A program made the translations under genes and the position numbers. Below, piece after piece: positions 1-10,305 of a DNA stretch of 64,000 nt. Source of the DNA: Litsea cubeba (Eukaryota > Streptophyta > Magnoliopsida > Laurales > Lauraceae); the NCBI GenBank assembly GCA_012931725.1, contig CM022947.1, forward strand, positions 27,740,220 through 27,804,219. Direction: 5' to 3'. The notes under the pieces are model-generated. The model did not search any database and was not told where the DNA came from. It saw only the letters and a program-made list of their open reading frames with translations. Position 1 is the stretch's first letter; each line of letters starts with the position of its first letter.

Positions 1-279
1 TTTTTTCATTTGTCCTGGTTGCACCGTCAAAGTACATGTCCCAAGAAGTATTTTGTGAGAAAGTCTCCACATTGTAGACTGGTTCGTCTGGGAGATATTT
101 TCTGAGTGGAGAATCTTTAGAGCTTGCCCTTTGATTGCTTTTTGTGGTACATACCTAATATAAAATTGTGATAGGAGGATGGACCATTTTGCCATTCAAG
201 CATTGAGAGAACCTGCTTTTGTGACAAGGATCTTCAAGAGGTTGACCCTCGAGACCAGGTAGACTGTGTTGGAAAGCAA
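1..279 (-). pseudogene. pol: Tat pol: end of first RNase H and start of archaeal-type RNase H (fragment)
   Basis: This stretch matches 62,473-62,760 of the right-hand Tat element, where the reading frame enters the second RNase H through a MYFDGA motif. Relative to that copy, about 33 bases are missing after position 110, between two copies of TAG, so the frame is disturbed. The catalytic core lies beyond position 1. Only the N-terminal edge of the domain can be judged. Confidence 0.6.
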
Positions 280-1592
280 CTAGTGACGCAGCTTTTGTAC
301 GGCGAACATCACTGCGAGACATTCTTTTTCGACTGGAGAGTAGCGATGCTCTGCACCTACTAGCATGCGGCTGAGGTAATATAGAGCAGCTTCTTTTCTT
401 TCATCATTTTCTTGTGCAAGCAGAGCTCCCAGAGAGTGATCAAGGGCTCTTGTGTACAAGATGAATGGTTTTCCAGTGGTAGGAGCAGCTAACACGGGAG
501 GTTTTGTCAGGTATGACTTGATATCTTGGAATGCAGCTTCACAGTCAGCATCCCAGACAAAGTTTACACCTTTTTTCATCAACCGGGAGAATGGACGGCA
601 TTTCCCCGAAAGATTGGAGATGAACTGTTTGATGTAGGCCAATCTCCCTTGAAGCCCTTTGAGTTCTCTCAAGGTTCTTGGAGAGGGCATTTCTAGAATG
701 ATTTTGACTTTTATGGGGTCAAGCTCTATTCCAGCTTTCCAAACTAAGAATCTGAGGAACTTACCCGACGAGATGCCGAAGAAGCATTTCAGAAGATTCA
801 TTCGTAGTTTGTGTCTGCGAAGCTGGAGGAAGACTTCTCGAAGGTCTTCGAGTTGATCTTCTTTTCTTTTGCTTTTGACGGCGAGGTCATCAACGTAACA
901 TTCGACCGCCTTGTGCTGCATATCTTGGAATATCTTCATCATAGCCCTCTGATATGTGGCACCAGCATTTTTCAGACCAAATGGCATGACAGTGTAGCAA
1001 TACACGCCAAATGGGGTCCAAAAGGATGTATGTTTTTCATCTTCAGGATGCATCTTTATCTGATTGTAGCCAGAGAAACCATCCATGAATGTCATTCGCT
1101 CGAATCCACAGGTATTATCAATCATTACCTCTGGTATGGGGAGCGGAAATTCATCTTTAGGGCATGCGTCATTCAGGTCTCTATAGTCAATACAGACCCT
1201 GATCTGCCCGTTTTTCTTTGTCACGGGGATAATGTTGGCCAACCATTCAGGATGTTGTTCCTCACGGATGAAGCCGACGCTTTTGAGTTTTTGAACTTCT
1301 TGTTCAATTTTATCCATCACATCTGGACGGAATCTTCTTTGACCCTGCTTACAGGCTTGATGTCTTCTTGAAGATTGAGTTTGTGGACTGCTATTTTGGG
1401 GTCTAAACCAGGCATTTCAGCATAAGACCATACAAAGCAATCAACGAACTCACGAAGAAAGGTGATATACTCGGGTAACTCATCATCCTTTATATTCTTG
1501 CTTATGAATACAGGACGTGGGTTATCAGGTGTTCCCAAGTCTATCTTTTGAACAGGATCTTCTGTTGGAAGGTTCGAAGGTGGTTCCTCCAC
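280..1592 (-). pseudogene. pol: Tat pol: reverse transcriptase with first (gypsy-type) RNase H
   Basis: This encodes the RT that copies element RNA into cDNA inside the virus-like particle. The N-terminal part (1,592-1,317) contains the FVWSYAEMPGLDP motif that precedes Tat RTs. A one-base loss near 1,348, relative to the copy at 63,850, moves the rest into the frame read from 1,320 to 280. In that 346-residue frame, motif A (TFMDGFSGYNQI, Asp80), the MPFGLKNAGATYQR block and the catalytic YVDD (residues 142-145) are intact. From about residue 285 a gypsy-type RNase H follows, ending in SPVEKECLAV. Its first acidic position is not in the usual context, as expected where Tat elements have shifted activity to a second RNase H. 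The long open frame suggests a fairly recent copy. Confidence 0.93.
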
Positions 1593-2729
1593 AATATTTT
1601 CGGAGGCTTCCAGCTCAACAAAACCTTCTGGGGTTTCAAGGGCATTTCCAGACCAAGGCTTTGTTCCTTTCCACGGGTCTTCTTGATCGGGAATTTTCCC
1701 AAGGCTTGCTATGAGATGATCCCAATCGCTGTTGAAACCGGGTCGAAGTAGGCTACTTCTTTTGGAGATGAGGGTTCTTCTAGGTCAGAAGACCACACGT
1801 CTGTGCCATCGGACAATTCCTCTTCATCGTCAGAGAAATCGTACCAATTGGATGAGCTTCCTGGATCTTTGTCGGGTGACTCATCGAAGAGATATCCAGG
1901 GAGATCGACGTCTTCATGGACTTGAGATGTTGAGGCTTGGTCAGTAAATCGACTTTTAAGCCTTTGTGTCAACTACCTCAAAGGAGTGTCGGGATCGTAC
2001 CCTAGCCCGTGTGAAGACTTCTCTACATAGCCGTAGAGTCTCTAATCTTCCAGCTGGCTTTTGGTCAAGATAGGCCCCAATGGCGTGAGAATACCGCGTC
2101 CTTCTCCAAAACCTCCTGGGTTTTGAGCGTCATAGCCCATTTTCTTCATAATAGCTTATGCCACAGGACTATATAAGGATAGTTGAGGCATACCTTCATT
2201 TTGGAAAGGTTCAAGCATGGAGTTTGATGAAGAAGCCTCCGATCTATGGAAGAAGATCGATTTTTCCTTTGCTGAAGTTGCTGGAACAACGAAGGAAGCT
2301 GACGTAGGATAGAAGTTGTCTCCATTGGAGTAAGAGCAGGCTGAACTTGCTGAGTGTCAGCTTGGCTTGACGATGTGTCGTCTTCTGGCTCTGAACCCGA
2401 ATCCGTGTCTTGCATGATAGACACGAAAGAGACAACAAATTTTCCCCCAGGCCTTTGCTTTGCCTTCTTCACTTTAGTTGTGATGACCAAAGGCTTTGAA
2501 GGTTTGAGGGAGATGATGAAGGGAGTTAGAATGCTCTCTTTAAATTTACCGGATGGTTTGTTTTCTTCCGGTGATTGTTGAGGAGCCTTGCCTTTATCTT
2601 TCTAGAGATTTTCGGCAAAGGGTGCTGTGTGCTTCTCCTCTTCTTCTTTTTCACCTTCAGACATTTGTGAGTCTACGAAGTGGACTTCTTTACCTTTGAA
2701 GGGTTCTCTGTCTGCAAAGACTCGATGTA
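1593..2729 (-). pseudogene. pol: Tat protease-RT linker (acidic, degraded)
   Basis: Between protease and RT lies sequence that was once open but now has stops in every frame. Recognisable pieces are an acidic segment (1,972-1,709) rich in Asp, Glu and Ser, and a Gln/Ser-rich segment (2,490-2,146). No enzymatic motif is visible. In Tat elements this interval is a variable tether between protease and RT, and I assign it by position only. Confidence 0.55.
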
Positions 2730-3167
2730 TCATGCCGTCGTCGCCAACAAACTTGATGCATTGATGTAGAGTTGAAGGGACAACACCATTCTCGTGGATC
2801 CAGGGGCGTCCGAGAAGGATGTTGTAGCATGAAGGGGTTTTATTGCATACACTGTGACCTCAGAGATAAGATCACCAATCTGTAACTTGAACCTGATTTT
2901 GCCGATAGGCCTTTGAGTACTCCCATCGTATCCAAAGATAGATACAGATGTGTGGCTCAGCTTGCTGGGTGGGATGCCCAACTCTTCGAGAGCTGAAGTG
3001 GAGATGAGGTTGAGTGCAGAACCTGGGTCGATCTGAACTCTATGCATAGGCACTTCCTTGATGTACCCTGTGAGTATAGGGGTCGGTTGTGCCTTGTTTC
3101 GCCAAGTAGGAGGTCGTCCTTTGTGAAGGCGATGGTTGCATTGGCTGCTTTTTGAACCGAGAGGCAT
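2730..3167 (-). pseudogene. pol: Tat retropepsin-like aspartic protease
   Basis: The frame contains a retropepsin-like flap and active site, IDPGSALNLIS, followed by LEELGIPPSKL and a beta-rich stretch (GKIRFKLQIGDLISEVTVYAI). The active-site triad reads D-P-G rather than D-S/T-G. The C-terminal hallmark (LLGRPWIHE, then VVPSTLHQCIKF) is present in a different frame between about 2,845 and 2,730, so a single indel near 2,845 breaks the domain. The protein would process Gag-Pol in the particle. Confidence 0.8.
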
Positions 3168-3199
3168 TCAATGCATGTTCCCTCAGTTTTCTTCTTTTC

Positions 3200-4336
3200 T
3201 CCCCTTGAGGAAGCTTCTGAGTTTTTGACCTGGTAATCCATTTCAATTTGGAGGACTTGCGGGGCATGTTTGTCGACATCCTTATTCAGCTTTTGTAATT
3301 CTGAAATGAGATAATCACGAGTGTGCGGAGACATTCGCAATAAATCTAGGATGTGCAGACGTGCAGGTATGTGCTTGAAGTGTTCAATCAAGTCATACTT
3401 GAAAGCCTCCTTAGGGCCTGCATGTTCATCATTGTTGCCACTAGGGGCGCTTACAACATCTTTTCCCGAAGGATTTACATATGTAAAGGAAGATTGGTTG
3501 TAATTTTTGTGGTAGTCCCGGCCAGAGCGGGTGCCTCTACCAACTTCGAGAGCTTCTTGAGAAGGGTCTTCGTTTGGAAGATTGTCTTCAGGATCAAGAG
3601 GCTATCGTTTTTCATTTACTGAGGATGTATCTGCAGCAGAGTTGCCATCCTCAGTGATTGTGTTGCACGGAGCATTTTTCGGGAACAAGTCCTGAACAGC
3701 ATCCAGCAACCTTTCTTCTTCGTTGACCAATTTATCGTCATAAGCATCAATAGCTGGGGATTCTTCAGTCAGGAAGGGTGTGAACTTTGAAGTCACAATC
3801 TCATGAGCAGAAACCTGAGAGGGTGTCATCTCAGTGAAAGTCACCTGAGATGAGGTGGCTCCAGAAGATACATTGCGAGGAGTCGTCGGAGTGTAAGTGA
3901 TCTCATCAGACGATGCTTCGGAAGAGCTATAATCCCGAATTATCACATTACAGGAAGCTCTGACAGGAGACGTTGCCTGATCGGAGTCAGACTCATCCTC
4001 GGATGTAAGAGGATCGTCTATCCAGCAATTTTCTCCATTTTCAGGAGTTAAGGGAGGATGTACCTGATGGTCTTCATGGACTTCAGGCTCTGGATTGCGA
4101 GGAAGCTCGTTGACGCGGTCTTGCTCTTGTTCTAGAGTGAGACGCTGCAAGATCCTTGCATATTCTTCAAGATCAGGCATGGGAGCCAAATCTTCTTCTT
4201 CATCAGCTCTTTGTGGCTCAACATGGTTGATTTCCATGGGAGCAATGAGAGGTGCTGAGTTAGTAACATTTTCTTGTACAGCCTCTTGGTCTTCTTCATC
4301 ATCAGATTAGAATCCTTGTGGCTGTAGGGGGTTATA
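3200..4336 (-). pseudogene. Tat gag-protease spacer, acidic low-complexity
   Basis: A 211-residue open stretch (4,237-3,602) in the same frame as the gag end is rich in Glu, Asp, Ser and Thr with repeated Ser/Glu runs. A second stretch in that frame (3,391-2,957) begins with an alpha-helical MIEHFKHIPARLHILDLLRM segment. No catalytic motif is visible. Stops near 4,336 and 3,602 interrupt what was probably a continuous gag-pol linker. Confidence 0.55.
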
Positions 4337-6194
4337 CTAGATTACTGGCATAAGATGAGTCTCAAGAACCCATTCTTCATCGGAGAGATATTCCCCTATT
4401 TCAAGGGACTCCTCCCACTCGTCGGTGTAGTTGGATTCGAATCCATCATCGGTGTTGCTGGACTCATATCCATCAATGGAGAATGCAACTACCGAATTGT
4501 AAGAGTATGATGCCTCCTGCGTGGCTTCTTTGAATTGAGGTGGCATGAAATCACTAAGAGTGAATTTTCTTACCCCCTTTGAAGTCTCTGGAAGGGATGT
4601 TTTTGTTGCCTCCAGTGGAGCGGTAGAGGAAGCCTCTGCCTTTTCTTTGACTTCTTGTTTTGGCTGGGTCTTCTCTTGCCGTTTGAGCTTGAGGAGATGT
4701 TTCCTAGCCTGCCTTCGCTGTTGTGCTGTAGGCTTTGTTTTCACGACCTCCCAATTTTCATCTTCCAGGAGATCGGCATGTAACCATATGGGTTGTCCGT
4801 CTGGTGTCAGGTAAGGAACCAGTTCTTCGGACGCTTGGATTGTGTTTATCACCTTGAAGGAAGTAGTGATCTTCTTCTTCGGTGATTTTGATGTTTGTCC
4901 GCATGTCACCATGTTGACGGAGGCAGACCCATAGTTTTTGTCAAAGGTGATGACTCCGTTTTTCCACATCTCGTTTATTTTCTCCCTCACAACGAAGCAT
5001 TGATTGAGAGGATGCGAGATCATCTGATGGTATGGACAGTACCGAGGATCGTTGGTTTTGCCAACATCACCCGGTCTTTTGGGTTCAGGCAAGGTGAGCT
5101 TGCCGTTCGCCACAAGAGCCCCGAAGATTTCATCAACATCTTCATCAAACGGGTATTTCTTCTCTACTCGTTCTTTGAAGGCATCTGAGAGTTCAGGTTT
5201 CTTACCAGCAGCTTTGTTTTCAGCTTTCTTTGGTGGTTGAGGAGCTGACTTGGTCTGCACATTGGGGACCTCTTTCTTCTTTCGCTTAGAGGTTGCAATG
5301 GCGGTTGGCTCTTTTCTTGATGATTTCTGACTGTTGAGGTCTTTAATCACCGTTTCAGCTTCCATGGAAGCTTCCAGGAGTTCTCCCAGGTTCTTTGATT
5401 TGTTGCCGATGATCATGGACCAGATTCTGGCTCTCATGTTGTTTCGTCAGATGTCGACTAGCGACGCTTGTGGCAATACATCAGAGCATTTGTATGCCAT
5501 CGCTTTCCACTTGTGAATGAAGTCATATGTTGACTCATTCTCCCCCTGTTTTAGGCTGCACAGCTGAGCCATAGTAGCGGGATGATCCTCACCTTTGAAG
5601 TGAGTCAGGAAGCGTGTCTCTAGCATGGCCCAATGGAGTCCTCTGGCAGAGTGGAGTACCAATCGAAGGCCGTACCTTTTAGGGTACTTTCAAAGAGGCG
5701 GATCTTGAGTGCATCTTGATCCGCGATAGCTCCCATCAAGATCTTGAAGTGGATGACGTGCTGGCTGGCTGATCCTTTCCCGTATATGTTTGGAGAGTAG
5801 GATGCTTGAATTTTTTGGGGAACGGGACCGAGTCCATCCATAAGGGATATGGCGGCTTGATCCCATGCTCCTTGAGTATATCCTCTTCTTTTGTTTTGGC
5901 GAGGATACTGTCTACGTCCTTTTTGGTAAGGGCGCGTGACTCATTTTCTTCTCCATTTACCTCATCGTCTTGATGATTCGAAGGAGGTTCATTGTTCGCC
6001 TGATTTTGGAAGGCGAGGAGAAGGTTTTCCATCAGAGTTCCAATCCTTTGATGGCCTTGTTCCAACTGCTGGATGCGTGTGATCGCATCGTCTTGAGGTG
6101 GATTGCGAGGTGGTGGCTCAGAATTTGTAGCCAGGACGTTCGTCCCTCGTGATTCGAACGAAGAAATTGTCCTGGTGACTGAGCTGGGGCTCAT
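4337..6194 (-). pseudogene. gag: Tat gag polyprotein, broken
   Basis: The start ATG at 6,194 (MSPSSVTRTISSFESRG) matches the other copy at 19,311. The retrotransposon gag domain is clear: PYPLWMDSVPFPKKFKHP, then FDWYSTLPEDSI, MLETRFLTHFKGED and LKQGENESTYDFIHKWKAMA. A knuckle-like CPYHQMISHPLNQCF follows, as in Tat gags in place of a canonical CCHC. Breaks are a frameshift near 5,770, another near 5,640 where several bases are lost relative to 18,745, and a TGC-to-TGA stop at 5,447. The C-terminus is acidic and ends at 4,337. The protein would form the particle shell around element RNA. Confidence 0.9.
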
Positions 6195-6200
6195 TCTTTT

Positions 6201-7245
6201 TTATGAAGAGCTTGAGGAATGATCACTCTGCCGTCCTTTGCTTGAAGGAGTAGGGGATTCTTCCGAATGTCTTCTTGTCCTGGAGACGCTGCAAGTCACC
6301 GGACGTCGGACATGGATTTTTGTTGCTGACTTTTGACGTCTTCTAGTTTTTCCAACCATATGGACAGCAGCAACTTGGTTGGGTCTTTTTTCTCGACCCA
6401 TTTGGGAGAGACTTGAAGTGTAGGAGACTGGGTCCTTTGCTTCTCTAGTCTCTTTTGTCGATACGACGCGCGGCGGCGTATGCGACGAGCAATTTGAGAT
6501 TCGGTCAGCTCTGGCTGGGCTTTGACAACGAAGGATGTGCTCCCTCAGGCGCAGCAGCCAAGCCTGTCTTCTTTGTAGCTGGGCAAGGACAGGATGCGAA
6601 CCCGGTCCTTCGCCTGTTGCAGCGAAGCTTTGAATTTTTTGAGTTCGGCCCCTGTAGAGATGAAGGGTCGAACTGTAGGTTTGTGGGCCTTAGCAGGTGC
6701 TTGCAAAGGCCTTGTGATGCATGATTTGATTTTGGACTTGTAGGAACGCTCGTGCTGGGATGACTTAGGGTCAGGTTGGAGATAGGTCTCTTCTCTTTCA
6801 TGTAGGCAAGAGGGTAGAACTGGTTCTCCTTAAGTAGGGCCAGGAATGCTGGCTTGGTGGATGTTTGGGACCTTCTTTGTTTTGGTGAAGGTCTTGGGGA
6901 CCAAGTCTTAGGATAGACCTGGTCGTTTGCGGGTCGAGCCTTCGTGGGGCTGCCACGGACTTCAGGCCTTCTGGTGCTCGCCTTTGGTGTCATGGTAGTG
7001 ACACGTTGAGAGGCGAGTTTCTGCTTCTTGGAAGGAGCAGTTTGTTCTTTGGGAAGTGGGAATGGTCCCAGCATCCCAAAGACAATAGTCCGGGGAGTCG
7101 AGGTCGACCCGGAGTTCAGAGAGTTGCCGAGGGAGTTGACGCTTCGGCAGCTGATGGGGATCTTGTAGGTGCGCGTAGTTTGCTTCTGTTGAAGCATGAA
7201 TTGGTGCTTCTTCTCGTCGAATGTAATGGTTACTGAAGCTGCCAT
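6201..7245 (-). pseudogene. pre-gag ORF of unknown function, in gag frame
   Basis: A conserved ORF precedes gag in both Tat copies. It starts at MAASVTITFDEKKHQFML (7,245), has a Ser/Thr-rich N-terminal third, a middle KPAFLALLKENQFYPLAYMK block, a strongly basic segment and a Ser run at the end. A frameshift near 6,760 separates the N-terminal (7,296-6,505) from the C-terminal (6,401-6,201) frame. The C-terminal frame is the gag frame and is separated from the gag ATG only by one TAA and two sense codons. I recognise no domain. Ogre-type Tat elements carry an ORF upstream of gag, so a comparable role is possible but not shown. Confidence 0.65.
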
Positions 7246-7619
7246 TGTTAGTTTTTGAAAAGTTTCTGAAACAAGACCACATCCATTAGTAATCACAAGA
7301 ATATAATGATCATAAATGGGAAGTCCTATGGTTTTGTCTTTTCAAATCGCTAGAGGGATATGACCCAAGCAATATGAAGAAGGCAAAAAGCCATAGAGGG
7401 TACAATCGTTCTGATCGTAGGTATGGTAAGCCCGGAATGAGCGTCCCAGTGACTGCTAGAAGCAATTGTGAACTTAAATTCGACTTATCGAGAAGCAGAG
7501 CTTGCTCAAGGTAAGAAGAATATAAAGTTGGAGTTACAAATGTGCCGGTCGCGAATACAGTAGACCTTGAAAGGGCGTACTAGTACCGCTAGACACAAAT
7601 GTTTGGAGACCGCATCCAT

Positions 7620-7935
7620 GAGATGAGATTCTCTGTTTTCAAATGTCAAGATTGGATTTATCAAAGAGAGCAGATGGTATTCCGATCCAAATACGGTCTC
7701 AGCGATTTCCGCGAGCGCCAGTACTCAGAAGGAAATGAACCATAATTTCTCGGATCTGAATCCAAAAATGACGAGTTTTTTTTTTTTTTTTGAAAGGCCA
7801 ATATCGGGTTCATCAAAGAGAGCAAAAGGCACTCCAATCTGAACACGGGCTCAGCGATTTCCCCGAGCGCCAGTGCTCAGAAAGGAGGAGACCAAAATTT
7901 CTCCAATCTAAACCCAAAATGACGAAAGTTTTTTT
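7620..7935. repeat. two ~150-bp direct repeats in Tat leader
   Basis: Both units contain TCATCAAAGAGAGCA- or TTATCAAAGAGAGCA-like starts, CTCAGCGATTTCC, GAGCGCCAGT and CTCAGAA, ending in AATGACGA. The same pair is present at about 20,750-21,050. Confidence 0.8.
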
Positions 7936-8125
7936 TTGAAGATTTTCTTTTTAAAAAAAAATTATTTATTTATTTATTTTTTTTAAGATTCTTTTTTGAA
8001 AATTTATTTATTTTTTATTTTAAAATTTTTATTTAAATTTTTTATTTTAAAATTTTTATTTAAAATTTTTATTTTAAAATTTTTATTTTAAAAAATTTTA
8101 TTTTGAAAAATTTTTATTTAAAAGA
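7930..8125. repeat. AT-rich low-complexity block
   Basis: This consists of reiterated TTTTATTTAAAATTTTT-type sequence. A shorter version sits at the same place in the other leader (21,055-21,180). Confidence 0.9.
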
Positions 8126-8371
8126 CGAGAGAGTACACATAGGCCTCCTAACCCGGTCTTATGAAATCTCGATTGATAGAATGGCCCCCAGGTAAGGGTA
8201 GGATTACTTAATGAACTCGTTTGGAGGACCCTTGCCTAGAACAGTCAAGCTGTCTCCACACTCTGGACAAGGCTTTTCTTGAATCAACCGTGATCAAAGA
8301 ACGCAGTTGGTTTAACCTTAGTGGTCTATGTCTTTTTTTTTCTTTATTTTATATATTTTTTTTATTTTTTA

Positions 8372-8628
8372 GATTTTTAATGACCTCATCAAAGAGAAAC
8401 GATGGCCCAAAACCATAGTCGAACAGGCTCAACATTTCTGCAGCACGATGAACGATAGGAAAGGATCAAGGTTTCTCAATTTTGAATTCAAAATGAAAAA
8501 TCTGATTTTTTTTTGAATATTTATATATAAATATATATTTTAGATCTTTAATGAACTCATCGAAGAGAAACGATGGCCCAAAACCTTAGTCGAACAGGCT
8601 CAACATTTCTGCAAGCACGATGAACAGC
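8372..8628. repeat. ~170-bp leader repeats, 1.5 copies
   Basis: The unit starts at CTCATCRAAGAGAAACGATG (8,383 and 8,554) and contains GAACAGGCTCAACATTTCTGC. The second unit stops abruptly at GATGAAC where the orientation changes. The other leader has three units. Confidence 0.85.
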
Positions 8629-8632
8629 AAGT
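8621..8632. other. inversion breakpoint joining Tat leader (-) to Tat integrase end (+)
   Basis: Left of here the sequence follows the minus-strand leader to GATGAAC. Right of here it follows the plus-strand end of integrase (AAGTTCTTAAAG). In the intact leader the next bases are GATAGG, and in intact integrase the preceding bases are ATCAACGAC. The shared AAC or TGAAC is a short microhomology. Confidence 0.8.
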
Positions 8633-8655
8633 TCTTAAAGCAGTACTACCCTTGA
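8629..8655 (+). pseudogene. pol: last codons of Tat integrase
   Basis: Nine codons reading KFLKQYYP plus TGA correspond to the DKFLKWYYP terminus of the integrase at 60,726. This fragment fixes the orientation of the following block. Confidence 0.8.
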
Positions 8656-8997
8656 AGACTTACCCAGCTGGGTAAGAGCAATGCCTATAAGGCCAAAACC
8701 GATTTTCAGGTACACGCTCGCTAAACCCACTTTTTTAGAATTTTCATATCAGATGTTGAAATTTCTAGAAATTTAAACAATGCTTACTTTCATCGTTTCA
8801 TTGTTCAAAAAAAAATCCAAGTTTGGGAGCCTTTCCCTAACTTGACCAAAATTTTCCACCCTTGAACCCAAAATTCATTGTTTGAAACAAAATCCGGATT
8901 CAGGGATTTCCACCCTAGTCCACCCTACCTTTTACCGCCTAAATGGTTTTAGGTCAAAATTTATGACCCTCTGTCTTTAAAAAAAAATGGTTTTTCA
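8656..8997. other. Tat 3' spacer, non-coding
   Basis: This follows the pol stop and is conserved with 60,395-60,725, including a segment around CACCCTAGTCCACCCTACC. I see no ORF or repeat in it. Confidence 0.7.
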
Positions 8998-9465
8998 AAA
9001 AACCACGGGGAAGCTACGCTTAGTCAATACTTGCACAAATTGGAAGCATGCGAACCACGTTCGACACTTCCAAAATAGCAGGGAAGCGACATTTCGTCGA
9101 TACTTGTAAAATCCAAAACCGTGGAGATGCAACATTTCAGTTGATATCCACAACCCAAATTTCAAAGGTTCGACAAAACCAAGAAACCGTGGAGATGCAA
9201 CATTGCAGTTGATATCCATAACCCAAAGGTTCGAGAAAACCACAAATTTCAAAAATCATGGGGAAACGACATCAAGTCAGTACCCGCAAAAACCAAATTT
9301 TTTGAAAAGCAAGGATGCGACATTCCATTGATACTTGCACCAAAATCCGCGAGGATGCGACATTCCATCGATACTCGCAACCGAATGAGTAAGGATGCGA
9401 CATTCCATCGATACTTGCAAGAACATTCAGCAGGGAGGCGACTTTTAGTCGATACTTGCATTTTT
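8998..9465. repeat. degenerate 40-65 bp tandem repeats in Tat 3' spacer
   Basis: Each unit carries a version of GGATGCGACATTCCATCGAT followed by ACTTGCA. About nine units are visible, the first ones diverged (AAGCGACATTTCGTCGATAC, GAGATGCAACATTTCAGTTG). The mirrored array is at 59,845-60,385 in the right element. Confidence 0.85.
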
Positions 9466-9475
9466 GAAAACCAAA

Positions 9476-9725
9476 TAGGCTATAAATGCCACAAACCGGC
9501 TATCAATGCCACAAAATCAAACCGGCTATAAATGCCACCAAAACAGGCTATAAATGCCACAAACAGGCTATCAATGCCATAAAACAAAACCGGCTATCAA
9601 TGCCACCAACCAAAACTTCGCTTTCAAAAAACCTGGCTATTAATGCCACAAACCAGCTATAAATGCCACCAAAACAGGCTATAAATGCCACCAAACTCGG
9701 CTATCAATGCCACAAAAAAAAAAGG
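9476..9725. repeat. ~20-bp tandem array with core GGCTATMAATGCCA
   Basis: Roughly a dozen units of GGCTAT[AC]AATGCCAC separated by short A/C-rich linkers are visible. The counterpart at 59,620-59,825 has about nine units. The same core recurs in the U5 part of the Tat LTRs as CGGCTATAAAYGCCAAAA. Confidence 0.9.
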
Positions 9726-9825
9726 GCTCTTATGACACAAACAAAATCTGGCTCCCATGCCAAAACAACCATTTGACAAAATATTTTCACAAAATGACAA
9801 GCTTTTGATCAAATCCCATTTAGCA

Positions 9826-10013
9826 ATTACTTTCATCACAAAAGATTTAAGTGAGCGCAGGGAAAACAAAAAAAAAAGCATCCCATTTAGAAATTACTTT
9901 CATCACAAAAAGATTTAAGTGAGCGTAGGGAAAACAAAAAAAAAATAGCATCCCATTTAGCAATTGCTTTCATCACAAAAAGATTTAAGTGAGCGTAGGG
10001 AAAGCAAAAAAAA
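9826..10013. repeat. three ~64-bp direct repeats
   Basis: Units begin at CCCATTTAG (about 9,827, 9,892 and 9,953) and contain TTTCATCACAAAA and TTAAGTGAGCG followed by an A-run. The right element has a single unit at 59,470-59,520, so this is a local expansion. Confidence 0.85.
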
Positions 10014-10262
10014 AAGAGTACCAAAAAATGCATGTGGTACCAAAAAAAAAGTGTTCACAAGCACTACAAAACAAAAAAAAAGAGTACCAAAAAAATGCAT
10101 GTGGTACCAAAAACAAAAAAAAAAAGAGAAAGTGTTCACAAGCACTACAAAACAAAAAAAAAGAGTACCAAAAAAAATATACATGCGGTACCAAAAAAAA
10201 AAGAAAGTGTTCACAAGCACTACAAAAAAAAAGTACCAAAAAAATTACATGTGGTACCAAAA
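10014..10262. repeat. ~60-bp minisatellite, four units
   Basis: Units alternate GTACCAAAAAA-TGCATGTGGTACC with GTGTTCACAAGCACTAC and poly-A linkers. Lys-rich ORFs here are artefacts of the repeat. The right element has two units at 59,355-59,465. Confidence 0.85.
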
Positions 10263-10305
10263 AAAGGGGAAGAAGGATAGTTTCTGTTACAAAAAAAAAA
10301 GTAGC

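Larger units (their letters stand above)
1..8628 (-). mobile_element. Ty3/gypsy Tat-lineage retrotransposon, internal region, cut by window edge
   Basis: Read on the minus strand, this block runs leader, pre-gag ORF, gag, acidic spacer, protease, linker, RT, first RNase H and the start of a second RNase H, in the order expected for plant Tat elements. Its pol is colinear with 62,470-64,000. The high-coordinate end does not reach a PBS or LTR: at about 8,621-8,629 it joins plus-oriented integrase sequence, so it is structurally broken. Integrase lies beyond the left edge. The reading frame is broken many times, so this copy cannot be autonomous. Confidence 0.92.
7246..8628 (-). other. Tat 5' leader (non-coding), truncated before the PBS
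   Basis: No coding frame is visible. The sequence is colinear with 20,411-21,950 and contains two sets of direct repeats and an AT-rich block, listed separately. The last 100-400 bases that should lead to a PBS are missing because of the junction near 8,628. Confidence 0.8.

Noticed and set aside
811..1371. 186-codon plus-strand ORF opposite RT (and a similar one at 63,353-63,793)
   Set aside because: It is a reverse-complement shadow of the conserved RT frame.
9476..9725. CRISPR-like array
   Set aside because: The short repeats have variable, repeat-derived spacers in a plant retrotransposon and no cas genes.
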